From: Olsenella sp. SW781
GTDB lineage: Bacteria; Actinomycetota; Coriobacteriia; Coriobacteriales; Atopobiaceae
Direction: 5' to 3'
Assembly: GCF_012027725.1 (NCBI RefSeq)
Contig: NZ_SJOU01000010.1
Location: forward strand, 35,012-99,011
Length of the DNA: 64,000 bases
The notes beneath the pieces are model-generated. The model searched no databases. It had not been told where the DNA came from and saw only the letters and a program-made list of their open reading frames with translations. Numbering within the stretch: position 1 is the first letter of the stretch; each line of letters begins with the position of its first letter. Positions 34,013-44,111 of the stretch are shown here, one piece after another. Both the position numbers and the translations under genes were made by a program.

Positions 34013-37000
34013 CTATCGCCTGCCCCTGAGATGTCTCACGGCACTCTTGAGTACCTCGCGTCGACGGGAACCCATAGGAAGCACCACGTCGGCGACGCCG
34101 CGGATGGGGTTGTCCTCACCGAGCGCCCGCTCATGGGTCGTCAGGGCCTCGATGACCTCCTGTCGGGCGCGCTCGATCTTCTCGGTCGTCTCACGAGAGT
34201 CGGCGTAGGCCATGAGCAGGAGTCGCTCGTAATACGGCGTCTGACGCGCGTAGTGCCAGAACCTCTCGGCCAGGTCGCACGAACCCGGCTTCCACGGCTT
34301 CTCGTAACCCGCGTAGTGAATGATCCGGGGGTTGCGATAGGCGTCCATGAAGTCGTCGTACATGCGCGCAGGGGCGAACGAGAACACCTTCTTGAAGCGG
34401 TTGTCGCAGTTGATCATCACGTTCCACGCGTTGTCGAGGAACGTCACCCTCCCCTGGCACTCGGCGTTGAGGATGTCCTGGTCATCGTAGATGTACTTGG
34501 GCTCGGCAGCCATCTCGAGCCACTCCTCGACCGTATGCAGGATGCGCATCTCGGCTGTGTTCAGCACGAGAACTCCTGCCTGGAAGTAGTCGAAGGGGTC
34601 CTTGAGTCCCAGCACGTCCTCGGAATAGCGGACGCGCTCGCCGTCGTTGAGGTCAAGGTTGCCGGCATAGTCGATGTCCCGAACGGCTGCCAGGACACCG
34701 TCTTTGAGGTCGACGTTGAACAGCTCTGAGACGTCCCCCTCGATGATGAGGTCGGAGTCAAGGTAGAGCACCTTGTCGTAACAGGAGAGCACATCCTGAA
34801 TGAGGAAGCGATAGTAGGTCTCCACACTGATGTGAGCGTTGCTCGTACGGAGGTTGTAGGCCCGGATGAGTGGCCAGACGTTCACAAAGCGAACGGACGC
34901 GTTCGGGAACGCCGAGAAGAACGAGCGCATCTCCCTCTTATGGGCGTCCGTGATGTCCTTCTCCAGGACCACGACGTCATAGAAGTGGTCGGTCGAGGCG
35001 TTTCTGAGCATGGAGCATATGGTTGCCGTCACCATGGGGACATAGCCGTCATCGGAGGCAAAGACGACGGGGACGACGGGAAGGCCGTGGCTCTCGACGG
35101 GCACGACCCTCTCAACGACGGTGTGCTCTGGGTTCTCGAAGTGGACGCACTGGAGCTCCTTCCACACGAGACCGGGATTCACTCTCCTCTCGTGGATGAG
35201 GTAGACGTTGAGCAGCCGCTCGGAGAGATGACCCGGGGTCCTGAGCGACTCGTGGCTCAGGTGGGAGGTGTCCCACTCGCTCACAAAGCGCTCGAGGATG
35301 GGGAAAAGCCAAGCGCAGTAGTCGAAGAACAGCTGCCTTCGCATGATGAACATGTTGCAGAAGCACGACGTGCTCGAGCTCAGGTAGGCATCGGCGTCCT
35401 CGCCGTACTCCGGATGCATCTCTCGCATGATCTCAATCACGCGCTCGAGGTCCTCCACGTGGAGGTACGGAGAGCGCCGATAGAGGTCAATGGGGTTCTC
35501 GTAGGACTCTGGGAACGCGCTGAAGTCGTTGACGCCCGTCGTGATGACGTCGCAGCCGTCCACGACGCGCGTGATTGACGCGTCATCGAGGCAATACTCG
35601 CTCTGGCTGCCCCAGTCGATCCTCGAATCCATCACCTCGCCGTAGGGATTCTCCTCGTGCTGGCCCTCGGAGAAGTCGAAGTACCTGCGGTAGTGACAGA
35701 AGCCATAGTACTCCGCGTCGACGTTCTTCCATGCCCAGTACTGCGTGGTGAGCTCGCAGTACATGGCATTGAGGGAGGAGATGTTGTCTCCCTCGTCGTC
35801 CTGGAACGCCCAGAGAAGGCGCCTTCTGGGTGACTTTGCCCCAACCTGGACGGGCTGGAGGATGTCGCTGTAGAACGTGTCCACGTCCTTGTGCGTGGTC
35901 ACAAAGATGCGGATGGGCTGCGCCTCGTAGGACGAGCGCTTGACAAGTGACGGGGAGGATCCCTCCGGCGCCCATGCCGAGCGGCGCTCGAGGTCGGCGA
36001 TGTGATCGCGCGCCTCGTGGCGATACTCGGTGTACTCGTCATCGGCCTCGTGGCGCTCCCCGGCGGCGAGCTCCTCGCCCAGCCGGAACCACGAGAGGTA
36101 CGGCTCAGATCCCGTGAACGCTGCGCCAGAGTCCCACTGGGCAAAGGACTCGTCGCGCACGAGGCGCATGAGCTGGGTCGCAATGGGAAGCGTACCCATG
36201 ACCTCGGCGGCATAGGAGGCAGCGGAGAGCTTGTCCGCGTCCGCAACGCGGAGCTCCCAGTCGTTCATGAGAAGGTCGTTGAGCTTGGAAGTTGCCCCAA
36301 CCACACAGTCGGCGAGCCGAGGATCCGAAGAGGAATCCACGTAGTCCTCCATCGCGGCAACGCAACGACCGAACTGGTCGACAAAGCGGCGGAAAGTGGC
36401 CTCGTCGATAGCGCTCTCGCCGGTCACGCCCCTGCCGTAGTGGTAGCGGAGCGCCCTGATGGAGCCGTCCGTCGCCTCGCCCTCCGCAAGGTCGCAGAGA
36501 ACCAGGGTCTCGTAGCAGTCCTCAGCGCGCTCAAGCCGCTGGTCCGTCATGAGGGAGAACGCCCTCTTGGCGAGCTCCGTGCGGTAGACGCGCTGCGTCG
36601 TCCGCCAGTCCTGGAGATAGCCCCCCTCCGAGGTGAAGACGGTCCGCAGGAGCTCCTCCCTAGACAGGTACGCAACGTCCTTGTTGATATAGGCGCCAAA
36701 CGAGGCGGCACCCTCCTCGGACACGCCGCAGTTCACGACCTCTATACCAAAGTGGAGCATGTCGGCGGGTCGCGCCTCGAGAGAGGCGGAGAGCTCCTCG
36801 AGAGCAGTGCGGGAGAGCTCGTCATCGGCATCGAGGAAGAGGAGGTAGTCGCCCGAGCTGGCCGCGACGCCCGCCGCACGAGCGAGGTGAAGGCCCCGGT
36901 TGCTCTTGAGGTTGAGCACCTTGAAGCGATCGTCGCCAGCCGCAAACCCCTCGGCGATCTTGCGGGTGGCATCCGGGCTGGCATCGTTCACGACGACGCA

Positions 37001-37099
37001 TTCCCAGCGAGAATGGTTCTGGCGTGCCACGCTCTCGAGGCAGGCGGGCAGGTATGCATCGTTATTGTAGGCTGTCACCACGACAGAGAAAGAAAGCAT
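34013..37099 (-). CDS. Triple-module glycosyltransferase: GT2, DUF4422, GT8
   Basis: The product is 1028 residues from the ATG at 37099, which has GGAGGT upstream. Residues 1-~230 are a GT-A family 2 domain (FSVVVTAYNNDAYLP, FLDADDEL). Residues ~395-625 match DUF4422 (IRIFVTTHKD, YGFCHYRRYFDF), a domain common in capsule glycosyltransferases. Residues ~675-950 are a GT8 domain (VPVVFASDDGYVP, DKVLYLDSDLII with its DxD near 780). Three transferases in one chain could add consecutive sugars of the repeat unit in a fixed order. The gene is flanked by a GT2 gene and LicD 2 on the same strand. Confidence 0.87.
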   Translation of the reverse strand: MLSFSVVVTAYNNDAYLPACLESVARQNHSRWECVVVNDASPDATRKIAEGFAAGDDRFKVLNLKSNRGLHLARAAGVAASSGDYLLFLDADDELSRTALEELSASLEARPADMLHFGIEVVNCGVSEEGAASFGAYINKDVAYLSREELLRTVFTSEGGYLQDWRTTQRVYRTELAKRAFSLMTDQRLERAEDCYETLVLCDLAEGEATDGSIRALRYHYGRGVTGESAIDEATFRRFVDQFGRCVAAMEDYVDSSSDPRLADCVVGATSKLNDLLMNDWELRVADADKLSAASYAAEVMGTLPIATQLMRLVRDESFAQWDSGAAFTGSEPYLSWFRLGEELAAGERHEADDEYTEYRHEARDHIADLERRSAWAPEGSSPSLVKRSSYEAQPIRIFVTTHKDVDTFYSDILQPVQVGAKSPRRRLLWAFQDDEGDNISSLNAMYCELTTQYWAWKNVDAEYYGFCHYRRYFDFSEGQHEENPYGEVMDSRIDWGSQSEYCLDDASITRVVDGCDVITTGVNDFSAFPESYENPIDLYRRSPYLHVEDLERVIEIMREMHPEYGEDADAYLSSSTSCFCNMFIMRRQLFFDYCAWLFPILERFVSEWDTSHLSHESLRTPGHLSERLLNVYLIHERRVNPGLVWKELQCVHFENPEHTVVERVVPVESHGLPVVPVVFASDDGYVPMVTATICSMLRNASTDHFYDVVVLEKDITDAHKREMRSFFSAFPNASVRFVNVWPLIRAYNLRTSNAHISVETYYRFLIQDVLSCYDKVLYLDSDLIIEGDVSELFNVDLKDGVLAAVRDIDYAGNLDLNDGERVRYSEDVLGLKDPFDYFQAGVLVLNTAEMRILHTVEEWLEMAAEPKYIYDDQDILNAECQGRVTFLDNAWNVMINCDNRFKKVFSFAPARMYDDFMDAYRNPRIIHYAGYEKPWKPGSCDLAERFWHYARQTPYYERLLLMAYADSRETTEKIERARQEVIEALTTHERALGEDNPIRGVADVVLPMGSRRREVLKSAVRHLRGRR

Positions 37100-37150
37100 G
37101 CGGGGCACCTCCATAGTCGGCAGGAGCATTATAACCGGAGTTGGATAGCC

Positions 37151-38374
37151 CTATCTGCGGAGCGCGCCGCGGATCATCGCCCAAGCGCGGCGCACAATCC
37201 CGGGCCGAGGCCCAGCCTGCTCCCCGTCGCCCATGAGCCCCGTCTCCCTGAGGTGCCGGCAGGCGATCTCCCGCATCTCCCGGTACCTGGCGTTGTCCGT
37301 GTCGAACGCGGGCTCGGCCTCGACCCTCCGCGCGAGCTCGAGGTAGCGCAGTGCGTCACGCTCGAGCGCGCGGGCCCCATCCGAGGACCTGTCCCGCTCC
37401 TGGAGCAGCGCGTATGCGCGGTCGCGCACAAAGCGGTAGAGCTCCCCGCATACCGCGTCCGCCGGGAGGCTCGCGAGGGCAAGCTCGCACCCTCGCTCCC
37501 CGAACTCGGCGGGAAGGCTGTCCATCCACTCGTTCATGGCGTGGAACGCGAGCCTGTCGCGCAGGTCGTCGAGACGCTCCGCCCAGTCGGGGCGCGCCGG
37601 CGCGGAGGGGCCGAGGGCATACTCCCTCGCCAGGGCAAGCGCCCTGCCATCCGCATTCGCGAGGCGCCCGTAGGTCTCAATCGTAAGGGCCTGGCCGTAC
37701 GTCTCCCCTCTGCCCAGGTGATAGAGGTACCACGGGGAGTCGGGCAGCGCCTCGTAACTGCGCGCCCGGGAGCATAGGATGAAGCTTGCGTAGATGTCGT
37801 CCGAGAGCACGAGCCGCTCATCGGTTGCCTCCGCATAGCAGCTGCGAGCAAAATCACCGCGGAACAGCTTGTGGTGTACGTGCCAGTCAAAGCCGCCCGT
37901 CTCGGCGAGCTGGGTCTTGAGAATCTCCTCTCCCACAAGGCGTCGCGGCGTCGGGGTGAGAAACGAGGTCATTCCTCCGGCGGCCTGTCGAGCGGTCTCG
38001 TTCTCGGCGACCACGCGCGCGGCAAAGTGGTAGATGTCCGCGGGATGAGCCGCGGCGTACGCGACGAGAAGCTCCACGGCCCGGGGTTCGAGCTCGTCGT
38101 CTTGATCTACGAGCATGACATAGTCGCCGGTACTTGCAAGCACGCCCGCCTTGCGGGCGCCGAGCGTACCAAGATTGCGCTCGAGCAGCAGAGGGACCAC
38201 GCGACGGTCGCACTCCGCGTGGCGCAGGACCGTTTCTGCCGTCTTGTCGGGACTCGCATCGTCCACGACGATGATCTCAAGGTCGGGATGGGTCTGGCCC
38301 TCCAGGCTCTGGAGGCAGCCGTCGAGATACGAGGCGGAGCGGTATGCGGGGACGACGATGGAAACACGCGGCAC
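37151..38374 (-). CDS. GT2 glycosyltransferase
   Basis: The product is 407 residues from a GTG at 38374 with GGGAGG five bases upstream. Residues 1-~230 carry the GT2 pattern VSIVVPAYRSASYLDG, VDDASPDKTAE, LVDQDDELEP and ETGGFDWHVHHKLFR. The C-terminal ~170 residues are helical with no assignable fold. It resembles the first module of the next gene (34013-37099), including the order of DDELEP-like and cysteine-poor segments, so the two may share ancestry. It is divergent from the double-GT2 gene at 38528. Confidence 0.82.
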   Translation of the reverse strand: MPRVSIVVPAYRSASYLDGCLQSLEGQTHPDLEIIVVDDASPDKTAETVLRHAECDRRVVPLLLERNLGTLGARKAGVLASTGDYVMLVDQDDELEPRAVELLVAYAAAHPADIYHFAARVVAENETARQAAGGMTSFLTPTPRRLVGEEILKTQLAETGGFDWHVHHKLFRGDFARSCYAEATDERLVLSDDIYASFILCSRARSYEALPDSPWYLYHLGRGETYGQALTIETYGRLANADGRALALAREYALGPSAPARPDWAERLDDLRDRLAFHAMNEWMDSLPAEFGERGCELALASLPADAVCGELYRFVRDRAYALLQERDRSSDGARALERDALRYLELARRVEAEPAFDTDNARYREMREIACRHLRETGLMGDGEQAGPRPGIVRRAWAMIRGALRR

Positions 38375-38456
38375 GGAAGCCTCCCGAGATGGCTGGTGGG
38401 CGGAATGTCTCCCCCCATAGTACACGGACGGACCGTGCGGCACGGAATCCCCCGGT

Positions 38457-38465
38457 TGCTATACT
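38457..38465 (+). promoter_or_regulatory. Extended -10 promoter element for the gene at 38528
   Basis: TGCTATACT at 38457-38465 fits the extended -10 form (TGN then TATACT), 62 bases before the ATG. No good -35 is seen 17 bases upstream, which extended -10 promoters tolerate. Confidence 0.45.
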
Positions 38466-38527
38466 GCTGTAAGGTACGGCCCGCTGTCGGGCAAACTGTT
38501 GGCCACAAGCGACGGGAGCGCATCAGT

Positions 38528-40963
38528 ATGCACGTCAAGTCCACGTTGCTCTGCAGGGCGAGCGAGAAGGTCTACGAGCTCCTTTCCATCACCGATCTCC
38601 CCGAGGGTGCCGACGTAGCCCTCGTCTACCGCGAACGGGACGGTCACGCACCGCTCCCCTGTCGCATTGTCCCCCTGGGACGCCATGAAGCAGAGACGCG
38701 CGTCGTGGCCGTCTACCCCGACCTTCCCCTGGAAGGCGCCCACTACGTGCTTGCCGAGCGGTCGAGAGAGGGAGCCCTCTCCGACGAGCACGTCATGGAG
38801 GTCGCCTTCCCGTCTGCCAAATGGCGCTCGAGGATTAACTACCGGACCAAGCCCGAAGCCTGCGCCGAGATCCGCTGTATCGACGAACGTACGCCGGAGC
38901 TCGGAGACGCTGCCGTCAAGGTGCTCACCGTCATCTCGATGGCCGAGCACATCATGCTTCGCATCTCGCTCACCTTGCCGGATGACGGGAGTGCCGAGGA
39001 CGTGCGCTTTGCCTGCGTGAACTCAAGGCTCGAGGAGGTCTCCTCCGGCTTTGTCTTTCTCGGGGAATCCACGCTCCCCTCCCCGGTGGAGGGTGGGCCG
39101 TCAATGCGGCGGATCACCTTCTCGTGCAAGATTCCCTACAACCAAGGAGACCTCTGCCTCTGCGCCTATGAGGCAGGCACGCGCCGCGTGCGCCTGGCCA
39201 GGTGCTTCACGCAGGCACGCTGCGACGAACTTAGGGAGGAGATGGACCGGCTCCTGTACCGGCATGCCGCGCACGACCCCTACTATGACGAGTGGCTGTC
39301 CCTGCACCGGGCGACCGACTATGAGCTGGAGCTCCAGCGCTCTCATCAGCCCTGTGGAGGCAAGGTCAAGTTCAGCGTGATAGTCCCGCTCTACAAGACC
39401 CCTCTCGACCTCTTCCGCGACATGGCCGAGAGCATGCTGGCTCAGACTTATCGCACCTGGGAGCTGATCCTCGTGAACGCGAGTCCGGAGTGCGACGAGC
39501 TTGCGCACGAGGTCGGGCTGCTCTGCTCGTCGGACGCGCGCGTGAGGTCCGTCGAGCTCGGGGAGAACCTCGGCATCTCCGAGAACACCAACGCGGGCAT
39601 CTCCGTTGCAACGGGCGACTACGTCTGCTTCTTCGACCATGACGACCTGCTCGAACCGGACGCCCTCTATGAGTACGCGCTGGCACTAGAGAAGGACCCA
39701 GAGATCGACCTCCTCTACTGCGACGAGGACAAGCTCATGCCGGACGGAACGCACTCAGAGGTGTTCTTCAAGCCGGACTTCAGCATCGACCTGTTGCGCA
39801 ACAACAACTACGTCTGCCACATGCTCACCATACGAAAGTCCCTGCTCGAACAGCTCGAGCCCAACACGCGTGAGTTCGACGGCGCTCAGGACCACAACCT
39901 CACCCTCGAGGCGGCGGAGAGGACCACCCACATCCACCACGTCCCCAAGGTCCTCTACCACTGGCGCCTCACCCCGCAGTCGGCGGCATCGGGGACCGAC
40001 TCCAAGCCCTATGCCGTCCAGGCTGGCATCCGAGCGGTGAGAAGTCACCTCGAGCGACTCGGCCTCAAGGCAACCGTTTCGCCAGGCGAGCAGCCGTTTA
40101 CCTACACGGTGGTCTACGACGTTCCCGAGCCATCCCCCCTCGTCTCGATCGTCATACCCACCAAGGACAACCCCGATGTGCTGCGCCGCTGCGTGACCTC
40201 CGTCTTTGAGAAGTCAACCTACGAGTGTTTTGAGGTCGTCCTCGTGGACAACGGCAGCGAGCTGAAGGAGACGTGGGCGCTCTACGACGAGCTGACGCGT
40301 ACCTACGGAGAGCGGGTCTCCGTCATAAGCCGTCCCGAGCAGTTCAACTTCTCCCGACTCGTCAACGCCGGGGCATTGGCGAGCAAAGGCGACTACCTCC
40401 TGCTTCTCAACAATGACACCGAGGTCATCACCACAAACTGGATCGAGATCATGCTCGGGCTCTGCGCACGCTCCGACGTGGGCGCGGTTGGGGTCAAGCT
40501 GCTCTTCCCCGACGGGACCATTCAGCACGCCGGCGTCAACACGACCGGCGAGCCGGGGCACTTCTTTGCGCATCTTCCGGACGGGTCCCACAGCTACCTC
40601 GAGCTTCTCGACATGCCTCGAGACCTCTCCGCGGTGACCGGCGCCTGCATGATGACCAGTCGCGCAGCCTTTGACCTAGTGGGAGGCTTTGACGAAGGCC
40701 TCGCCGTCGCCTACAACGACATCGACTACTGCTTCAAGCTCCAGGAGAAGGGCCTGCTCGTCGTCTACACGCCGCTCGTCAGGATGTATCACTACGAGTC
40801 GCTCAGCAGGGGTTTTGACGAGGACCCCGCGAGCCGCGCGCGCTATATTCGCGAGAAGGCCACCCTCACGGCTCGCTGGGCCGAGCGGTTTGCCGTCGCA
40901 GACCCCTACTACACACCAAACCTGAGACCGGGCCTGCCCTACAGCAGCTACTACGTATTCTGA
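38528..40963 (+). CDS. Double GT2 (rhamnan-synthesis-like) glycosyltransferase 1
   Basis: The product is 811 residues from the ATG at 38528. The frame is open further upstream, but that part is antisense to the divergent GT2 gene. Residues 1-~270 are an N-terminal region of unknown fold (RASEKVYELLSITDLPEG) shared with the paralogue at 44112. GT2 module one starts near residue 280 (FSVIVPLYKTPLD, CFFDHDDLLEPD, YCDEDKLMPDG). Module two starts near residue 537 (PLVSIVIPTKDNPD, LLLNNDTEVI, GGFDEGLAVAYNDIDYC). This arrangement is known in rhamnose-rich polysaccharide and O-antigen synthesis. It is convergent with the amidase gene, with a shared terminator between. Confidence 0.87.
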   Translation: MHVKSTLLCRASEKVYELLSITDLPEGADVALVYRERDGHAPLPCRIVPLGRHEAETRVVAVYPDLPLEGAHYVLAERSREGALSDEHVMEVAFPSAKWRSRINYRTKPEACAEIRCIDERTPELGDAAVKVLTVISMAEHIMLRISLTLPDDGSAEDVRFACVNSRLEEVSSGFVFLGESTLPSPVEGGPSMRRITFSCKIPYNQGDLCLCAYEAGTRRVRLARCFTQARCDELREEMDRLLYRHAAHDPYYDEWLSLHRATDYELELQRSHQPCGGKVKFSVIVPLYKTPLDLFRDMAESMLAQTYRTWELILVNASPECDELAHEVGLLCSSDARVRSVELGENLGISENTNAGISVATGDYVCFFDHDDLLEPDALYEYALALEKDPEIDLLYCDEDKLMPDGTHSEVFFKPDFSIDLLRNNNYVCHMLTIRKSLLEQLEPNTREFDGAQDHNLTLEAAERTTHIHHVPKVLYHWRLTPQSAASGTDSKPYAVQAGIRAVRSHLERLGLKATVSPGEQPFTYTVVYDVPEPSPLVSIVIPTKDNPDVLRRCVTSVFEKSTYECFEVVLVDNGSELKETWALYDELTRTYGERVSVISRPEQFNFSRLVNAGALASKGDYLLLLNNDTEVITTNWIEIMLGLCARSDVGAVGVKLLFPDGTIQHAGVNTTGEPGHFFAHLPDGSHSYLELLDMPRDLSAVTGACMMTSRAAFDLVGGFDEGLAVAYNDIDYCFKLQEKGLLVVYTPLVRMYHYESLSRGFDEDPASRARYIREKATLTARWAERFAVADPYYTPNLRPGLPYSSYYVF

Positions 40964-41001
40964 TTGGCCCGCGCCCAGAGTTGCCGAGCTGACACAAAGG
41001 C

Positions 41002-41028
41002 GCCCCGGTGACCGCTCGTCACCGGGGC
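41002..41028. terminator. Bidirectional intrinsic terminator
   Basis: GCCCCGGTGAC (41002-41012) pairs perfectly with 41018-41028 around a five-base loop. It lies between two convergent genes. The minus-strand side is followed by GCCTTTGTG, and the plus side by a weaker TCCGTCGTCTTC. Confidence 0.65.
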
Positions 41029-41050
41029 TCCGTCGTCTTCGTGCGCAAGC

Positions 41051-43903
41051 CTAAGCGCGGCCGAGCTCTTGTATAAGGGAGTAGATCTTGCTCCCGTATC
41101 CATTGCCGGTAGCCCACCTGCCGTCAAGGTCATCGAGCGTGGGGGCGATTCCACGCGTCACGTAGTGAAAGCGCGGGTCAACACAGGGGTTATTGAGGGG
41201 CTCAGTGCTCGCATAAGCCTTGAGATGCTGCACCTGTGCCCGGATGCCCGTGCGAACGTCGCCGAAGGTGGCACCGGCCGCCCCGCCGCCCGTCGCCCCG
41301 ATACCAGCGAAGTTGCACTGCCCCACGCTGACGTCTCCGCCAAACCGCAGCCAGCCCGTCTCGTGCATCGCCTGACAGAAGACGACCTCAGCTCGCACGC
41401 CCTCGGCGGTCGCCTCCTCGTAGACGATGCGAGCAAAGTCCTCGATGGTGGGAGCGCCCTTGCTCGCGTAGACGCTCGCAGGATAGGCAGACTCGCCGGC
41501 GACCGACCGGTAATACCTCGCCATCTGTGCCGCGCTCGTCGTTGACGTGCCCATGATGCTCTTGGACGAGACGCTCATCGACCAGTTGGGCGGGACCGTG
41601 CCGTCAGTCTGGCGTCCCTCGTGGCAGCCGCTGGTGACGTAGTGGAGGTAGTAGGACTTGAGGTCCGTGCCAAAGGCGGCCTGGAGGTCAGTGTAACGGT
41701 ACTGGTAGTACGTGACGTTGAAGCTCGCATTGGCGCGACGACCCTCCGCCATGCCATTGTTGACAAAGTGCCTGAGAAGGGCAACGTCATCAATCAGCTG
41801 AACCTGACCGGGTTTGACGGTGAAGGCCTTCTGCAGGTCAACGTAGTGGTCGTAGTAGTACGCACCGTCATAGACGGCGGAATAGTCCGTGCCACCGAGC
41901 GAGGTCGTCCAACCCTGGAACGCGCAGCTTGTAGCACTACGGCTCTCAAGGCGTCCGTTGTTCACGTAATGCAGATAGTAGCTCTTGAGATTGGTCCCAA
42001 GCGCCTGTCGAAGGTCCGGATAGCGGTTGTAGTAGCCCAGGACGTTAAACGCCTCGTTACCGGACCTGCCCTCCGCCATGCCATAGGAGACGAAGTGGGA
42101 CAGAAGGGCAGCGTCGTCCACCAAGGTCACGGTCCCAAGCTTCTCGCTGAACGCCGCGCTGAGATCGGCATAGTGATTGAGATAGTACGAAGGGTCGTAG
42201 ACCGACGAGTAGTCGATCCCGTCCATCGAGGTCGCCCATCCCGTCATGGCGGAGCAGCCGGTAGCCACGCGGTTCTCGGCCTTTCCGCTCGACACATAGT
42301 GTTCGTAGTAGCTCGGGAGGTCAGACCCAAAGGCACGACGAAGATCCGGGTAGCGGTTGTAGTAGCTCAGCACGTCAAAGCTGGCACAGCCCTGGCGAGC
42401 CTCCTTCATGCCGTTGGAGAGGAAATGATTGAAGGTCGCCTGCCTGTCACCACCAAACGCATCCGCCACATCGGGATACTTGGTCACATAGAAATCGTAG
42501 TCATATACCGCCGCATAGCGCTCCTCGAGGTTCTTTGAGAGCCCAAACTGCTGAGCGATTCCCGTGGCGTCCGCCACACCGAGCGCCTTGAGCTTGGCAT
42601 CGGAGCTGAGATAGTTGTTGTAGTCGCTGACGTTGTCAATGAAGGCATGCTCGACGATGATGCCGGGGATACCGAGGGCACGGGACTCGCGAATGATGCC
42701 GTAGTAGTCCTTCGAGGTGCTGCCGTCGGTATTGGCGTCGTAAATGTTGCCGGTCTCGTAATCGCGCGTCTTGACGCCGCGGTCGTGGAGTCCGAGCGCG
42801 GCGAGCTGGTCGATGATCTTCTCGGCGAGGTCGACGCCCACGGAGTGGGTCTCTGTGTCGTACCCGTGGTTGTTGGGGACATAGATCTCGGAGCCATACG
42901 CAGCCCCGGATCCCGTGGAGTTGAGGTGGATGCTTACGAGGACGCCGGCACCGGCATCTGCCGCGCGCTGCGCGCGCTCCTTGAGCGAGGGGTTCTCGTT
43001 CTGGCCGCGCGTAAACACGACCTTTGCTCCGTACTCGTTCACGAGCTCGTCACGGCAGTAGTTGGCGATCTTCCAAGTAAGATCGGCCTCGTGGACGCCG
43101 TTCACCCCCACGGCACCGGAGTCATATCCACCATGACCAGGGTCGAGCGCGATCACGAGACTCGAGGTGCGCGAACGGGAGCGGGAGCTCGTGACCTGCT
43201 GGGCGGAGGAGACGGCCATCGCCACGCTCTCGGCCTCCACGAGGTTGCCTTCCTCGTCAATCGTGTAGGCGGTTACAGAGTCATGGCTCTCCTCTGCCTC
43301 AAGGGAGAGCGAGGAGACGCCGTAGGAGATGGAGAAGGACCTCACCTGGGCGTCGCTGAAGTCGATGACGTACGAGCCGGTATCCGTGACGACGCTCATG
43401 CTGCCGACCTGATACGTGCCGGCGCCAAGCTCCGACGTGTCAAAGGAGAAGAGCGCCGCAAGGGCATCGGAGTTGGCGAGCTCATAGGTCGCAACGTCCT
43501 CGCCGGTCTCATTCTGGATGGTGAGAGCCGCCGACGAGATGGTCGAGCCGATCGACTCGTTGAGGGCGACGACGACGTTCTGCATCTCGCCGGGCTCGAT
43601 CTCTGCGACGTCAATATAGAGGAACGAGAGGACCTCGGAGGACGGAAGCGTGGAGCCTGACGGCTCGGCCTCACTGTCCTGTGGGGCGAGAGCCCCCTCG
43701 TCCTCGTCCGCGTCCTCGGCCGAAGAGCCCTCCTGCTCGATGGCCTCGGGCGAGACGGGTTCCTGACCCGCCGCAGCGGCGCTCTCGGCTGAGACTGTCT
43801 GCTCGGCAAACGCAACGCCCAGCGGCTGCATCACCGGCGAGAGCGCAACGGTCACACCGAGCAGGACGGCAAGGACCGTCGAGAGAATCTTATTCTTGTG
43901 CAT
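41051..43903 (-). CDS. Secreted N-acetylmuramoyl-L-alanine amidase with wall-binding-type repeats and C-terminal glucosaminidase domain
   Basis: The product is 950 residues from the ATG at 43903 (GAGGGAAG upstream). Residues 1-~35 are a signal peptide. An acidic low-complexity linker follows. Residues ~250-455 are an Amidase_3 zinc domain: IALDPGHGGYDSGA, VSIHLNSTGSG and IIVEHAFIDN supply the His and Glu ligands. Residues ~460-770 are three ~100-residue tandem repeats, each with two sub-units (YNRYPDLRRAFG and HYVSSGKAENR types). Residues ~790-950 resemble a beta-N-acetylglucosaminidase domain (VFCQAMHETGWLRFGG with its Glu, and GNGYGSKIYSLI). It should cut both the peptide link and the glycan strand of peptidoglycan. 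Its place between two paralogous glycosyltransferases is unusual. Confidence 0.88.
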   Translation of the reverse strand: MHKNKILSTVLAVLLGVTVALSPVMQPLGVAFAEQTVSAESAAAAGQEPVSPEAIEQEGSSAEDADEDEGALAPQDSEAEPSGSTLPSSEVLSFLYIDVAEIEPGEMQNVVVALNESIGSTISSAALTIQNETGEDVATYELANSDALAALFSFDTSELGAGTYQVGSMSVVTDTGSYVIDFSDAQVRSFSISYGVSSLSLEAEESHDSVTAYTIDEEGNLVEAESVAMAVSSAQQVTSSRSRSRTSSLVIALDPGHGGYDSGAVGVNGVHEADLTWKIANYCRDELVNEYGAKVVFTRGQNENPSLKERAQRAADAGAGVLVSIHLNSTGSGAAYGSEIYVPNNHGYDTETHSVGVDLAEKIIDQLAALGLHDRGVKTRDYETGNIYDANTDGSTSKDYYGIIRESRALGIPGIIVEHAFIDNVSDYNNYLSSDAKLKALGVADATGIAQQFGLSKNLEERYAAVYDYDFYVTKYPDVADAFGGDRQATFNHFLSNGMKEARQGCASFDVLSYYNRYPDLRRAFGSDLPSYYEHYVSSGKAENRVATGCSAMTGWATSMDGIDYSSVYDPSYYLNHYADLSAAFSEKLGTVTLVDDAALLSHFVSYGMAEGRSGNEAFNVLGYYNRYPDLRQALGTNLKSYYLHYVNNGRLESRSATSCAFQGWTTSLGGTDYSAVYDGAYYYDHYVDLQKAFTVKPGQVQLIDDVALLRHFVNNGMAEGRRANASFNVTYYQYRYTDLQAAFGTDLKSYYLHYVTSGCHEGRQTDGTVPPNWSMSVSSKSIMGTSTTSAAQMARYYRSVAGESAYPASVYASKGAPTIEDFARIVYEEATAEGVRAEVVFCQAMHETGWLRFGGDVSVGQCNFAGIGATGGGAAGATFGDVRTGIRAQVQHLKAYASTEPLNNPCVDPRFHYVTRGIAPTLDDLDGRWATGNGYGSKIYSLIQELGRA

Positions 43904-44111
43904 GGGGTGCTTCCCTCTCATCTTGCTCGAATCTTGGTATCCAGAGCGACGGCTTGGGGTAGTTGAAGCCAATCTCCCCTATCGACATGCAGGGGAGCTG
44001 CCCAACTGTGCCGGGAGGATTCTAGCATTTGAGTTCGAGCGGGGGACCGAGAAGCCCACCGGCTATTATGGTTTACATACGGACGATACAGGCGGCCTGG
44101 GAAGGACCGAC

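Noticed and set aside
36002..37777. A 591-residue plus-strand open frame
   Set aside because: Antisense to the triple-module and single GT2 genes, both of which have clear motifs and good ribosome sites.
37871..38527. A 219-residue N-terminal extension of the double-GT2 protein
   Set aside because: The extension is antisense to the divergent GT2 gene, and the paralogue at 44112 has no such part. The ATG at 38528 matches the paralogue's start.
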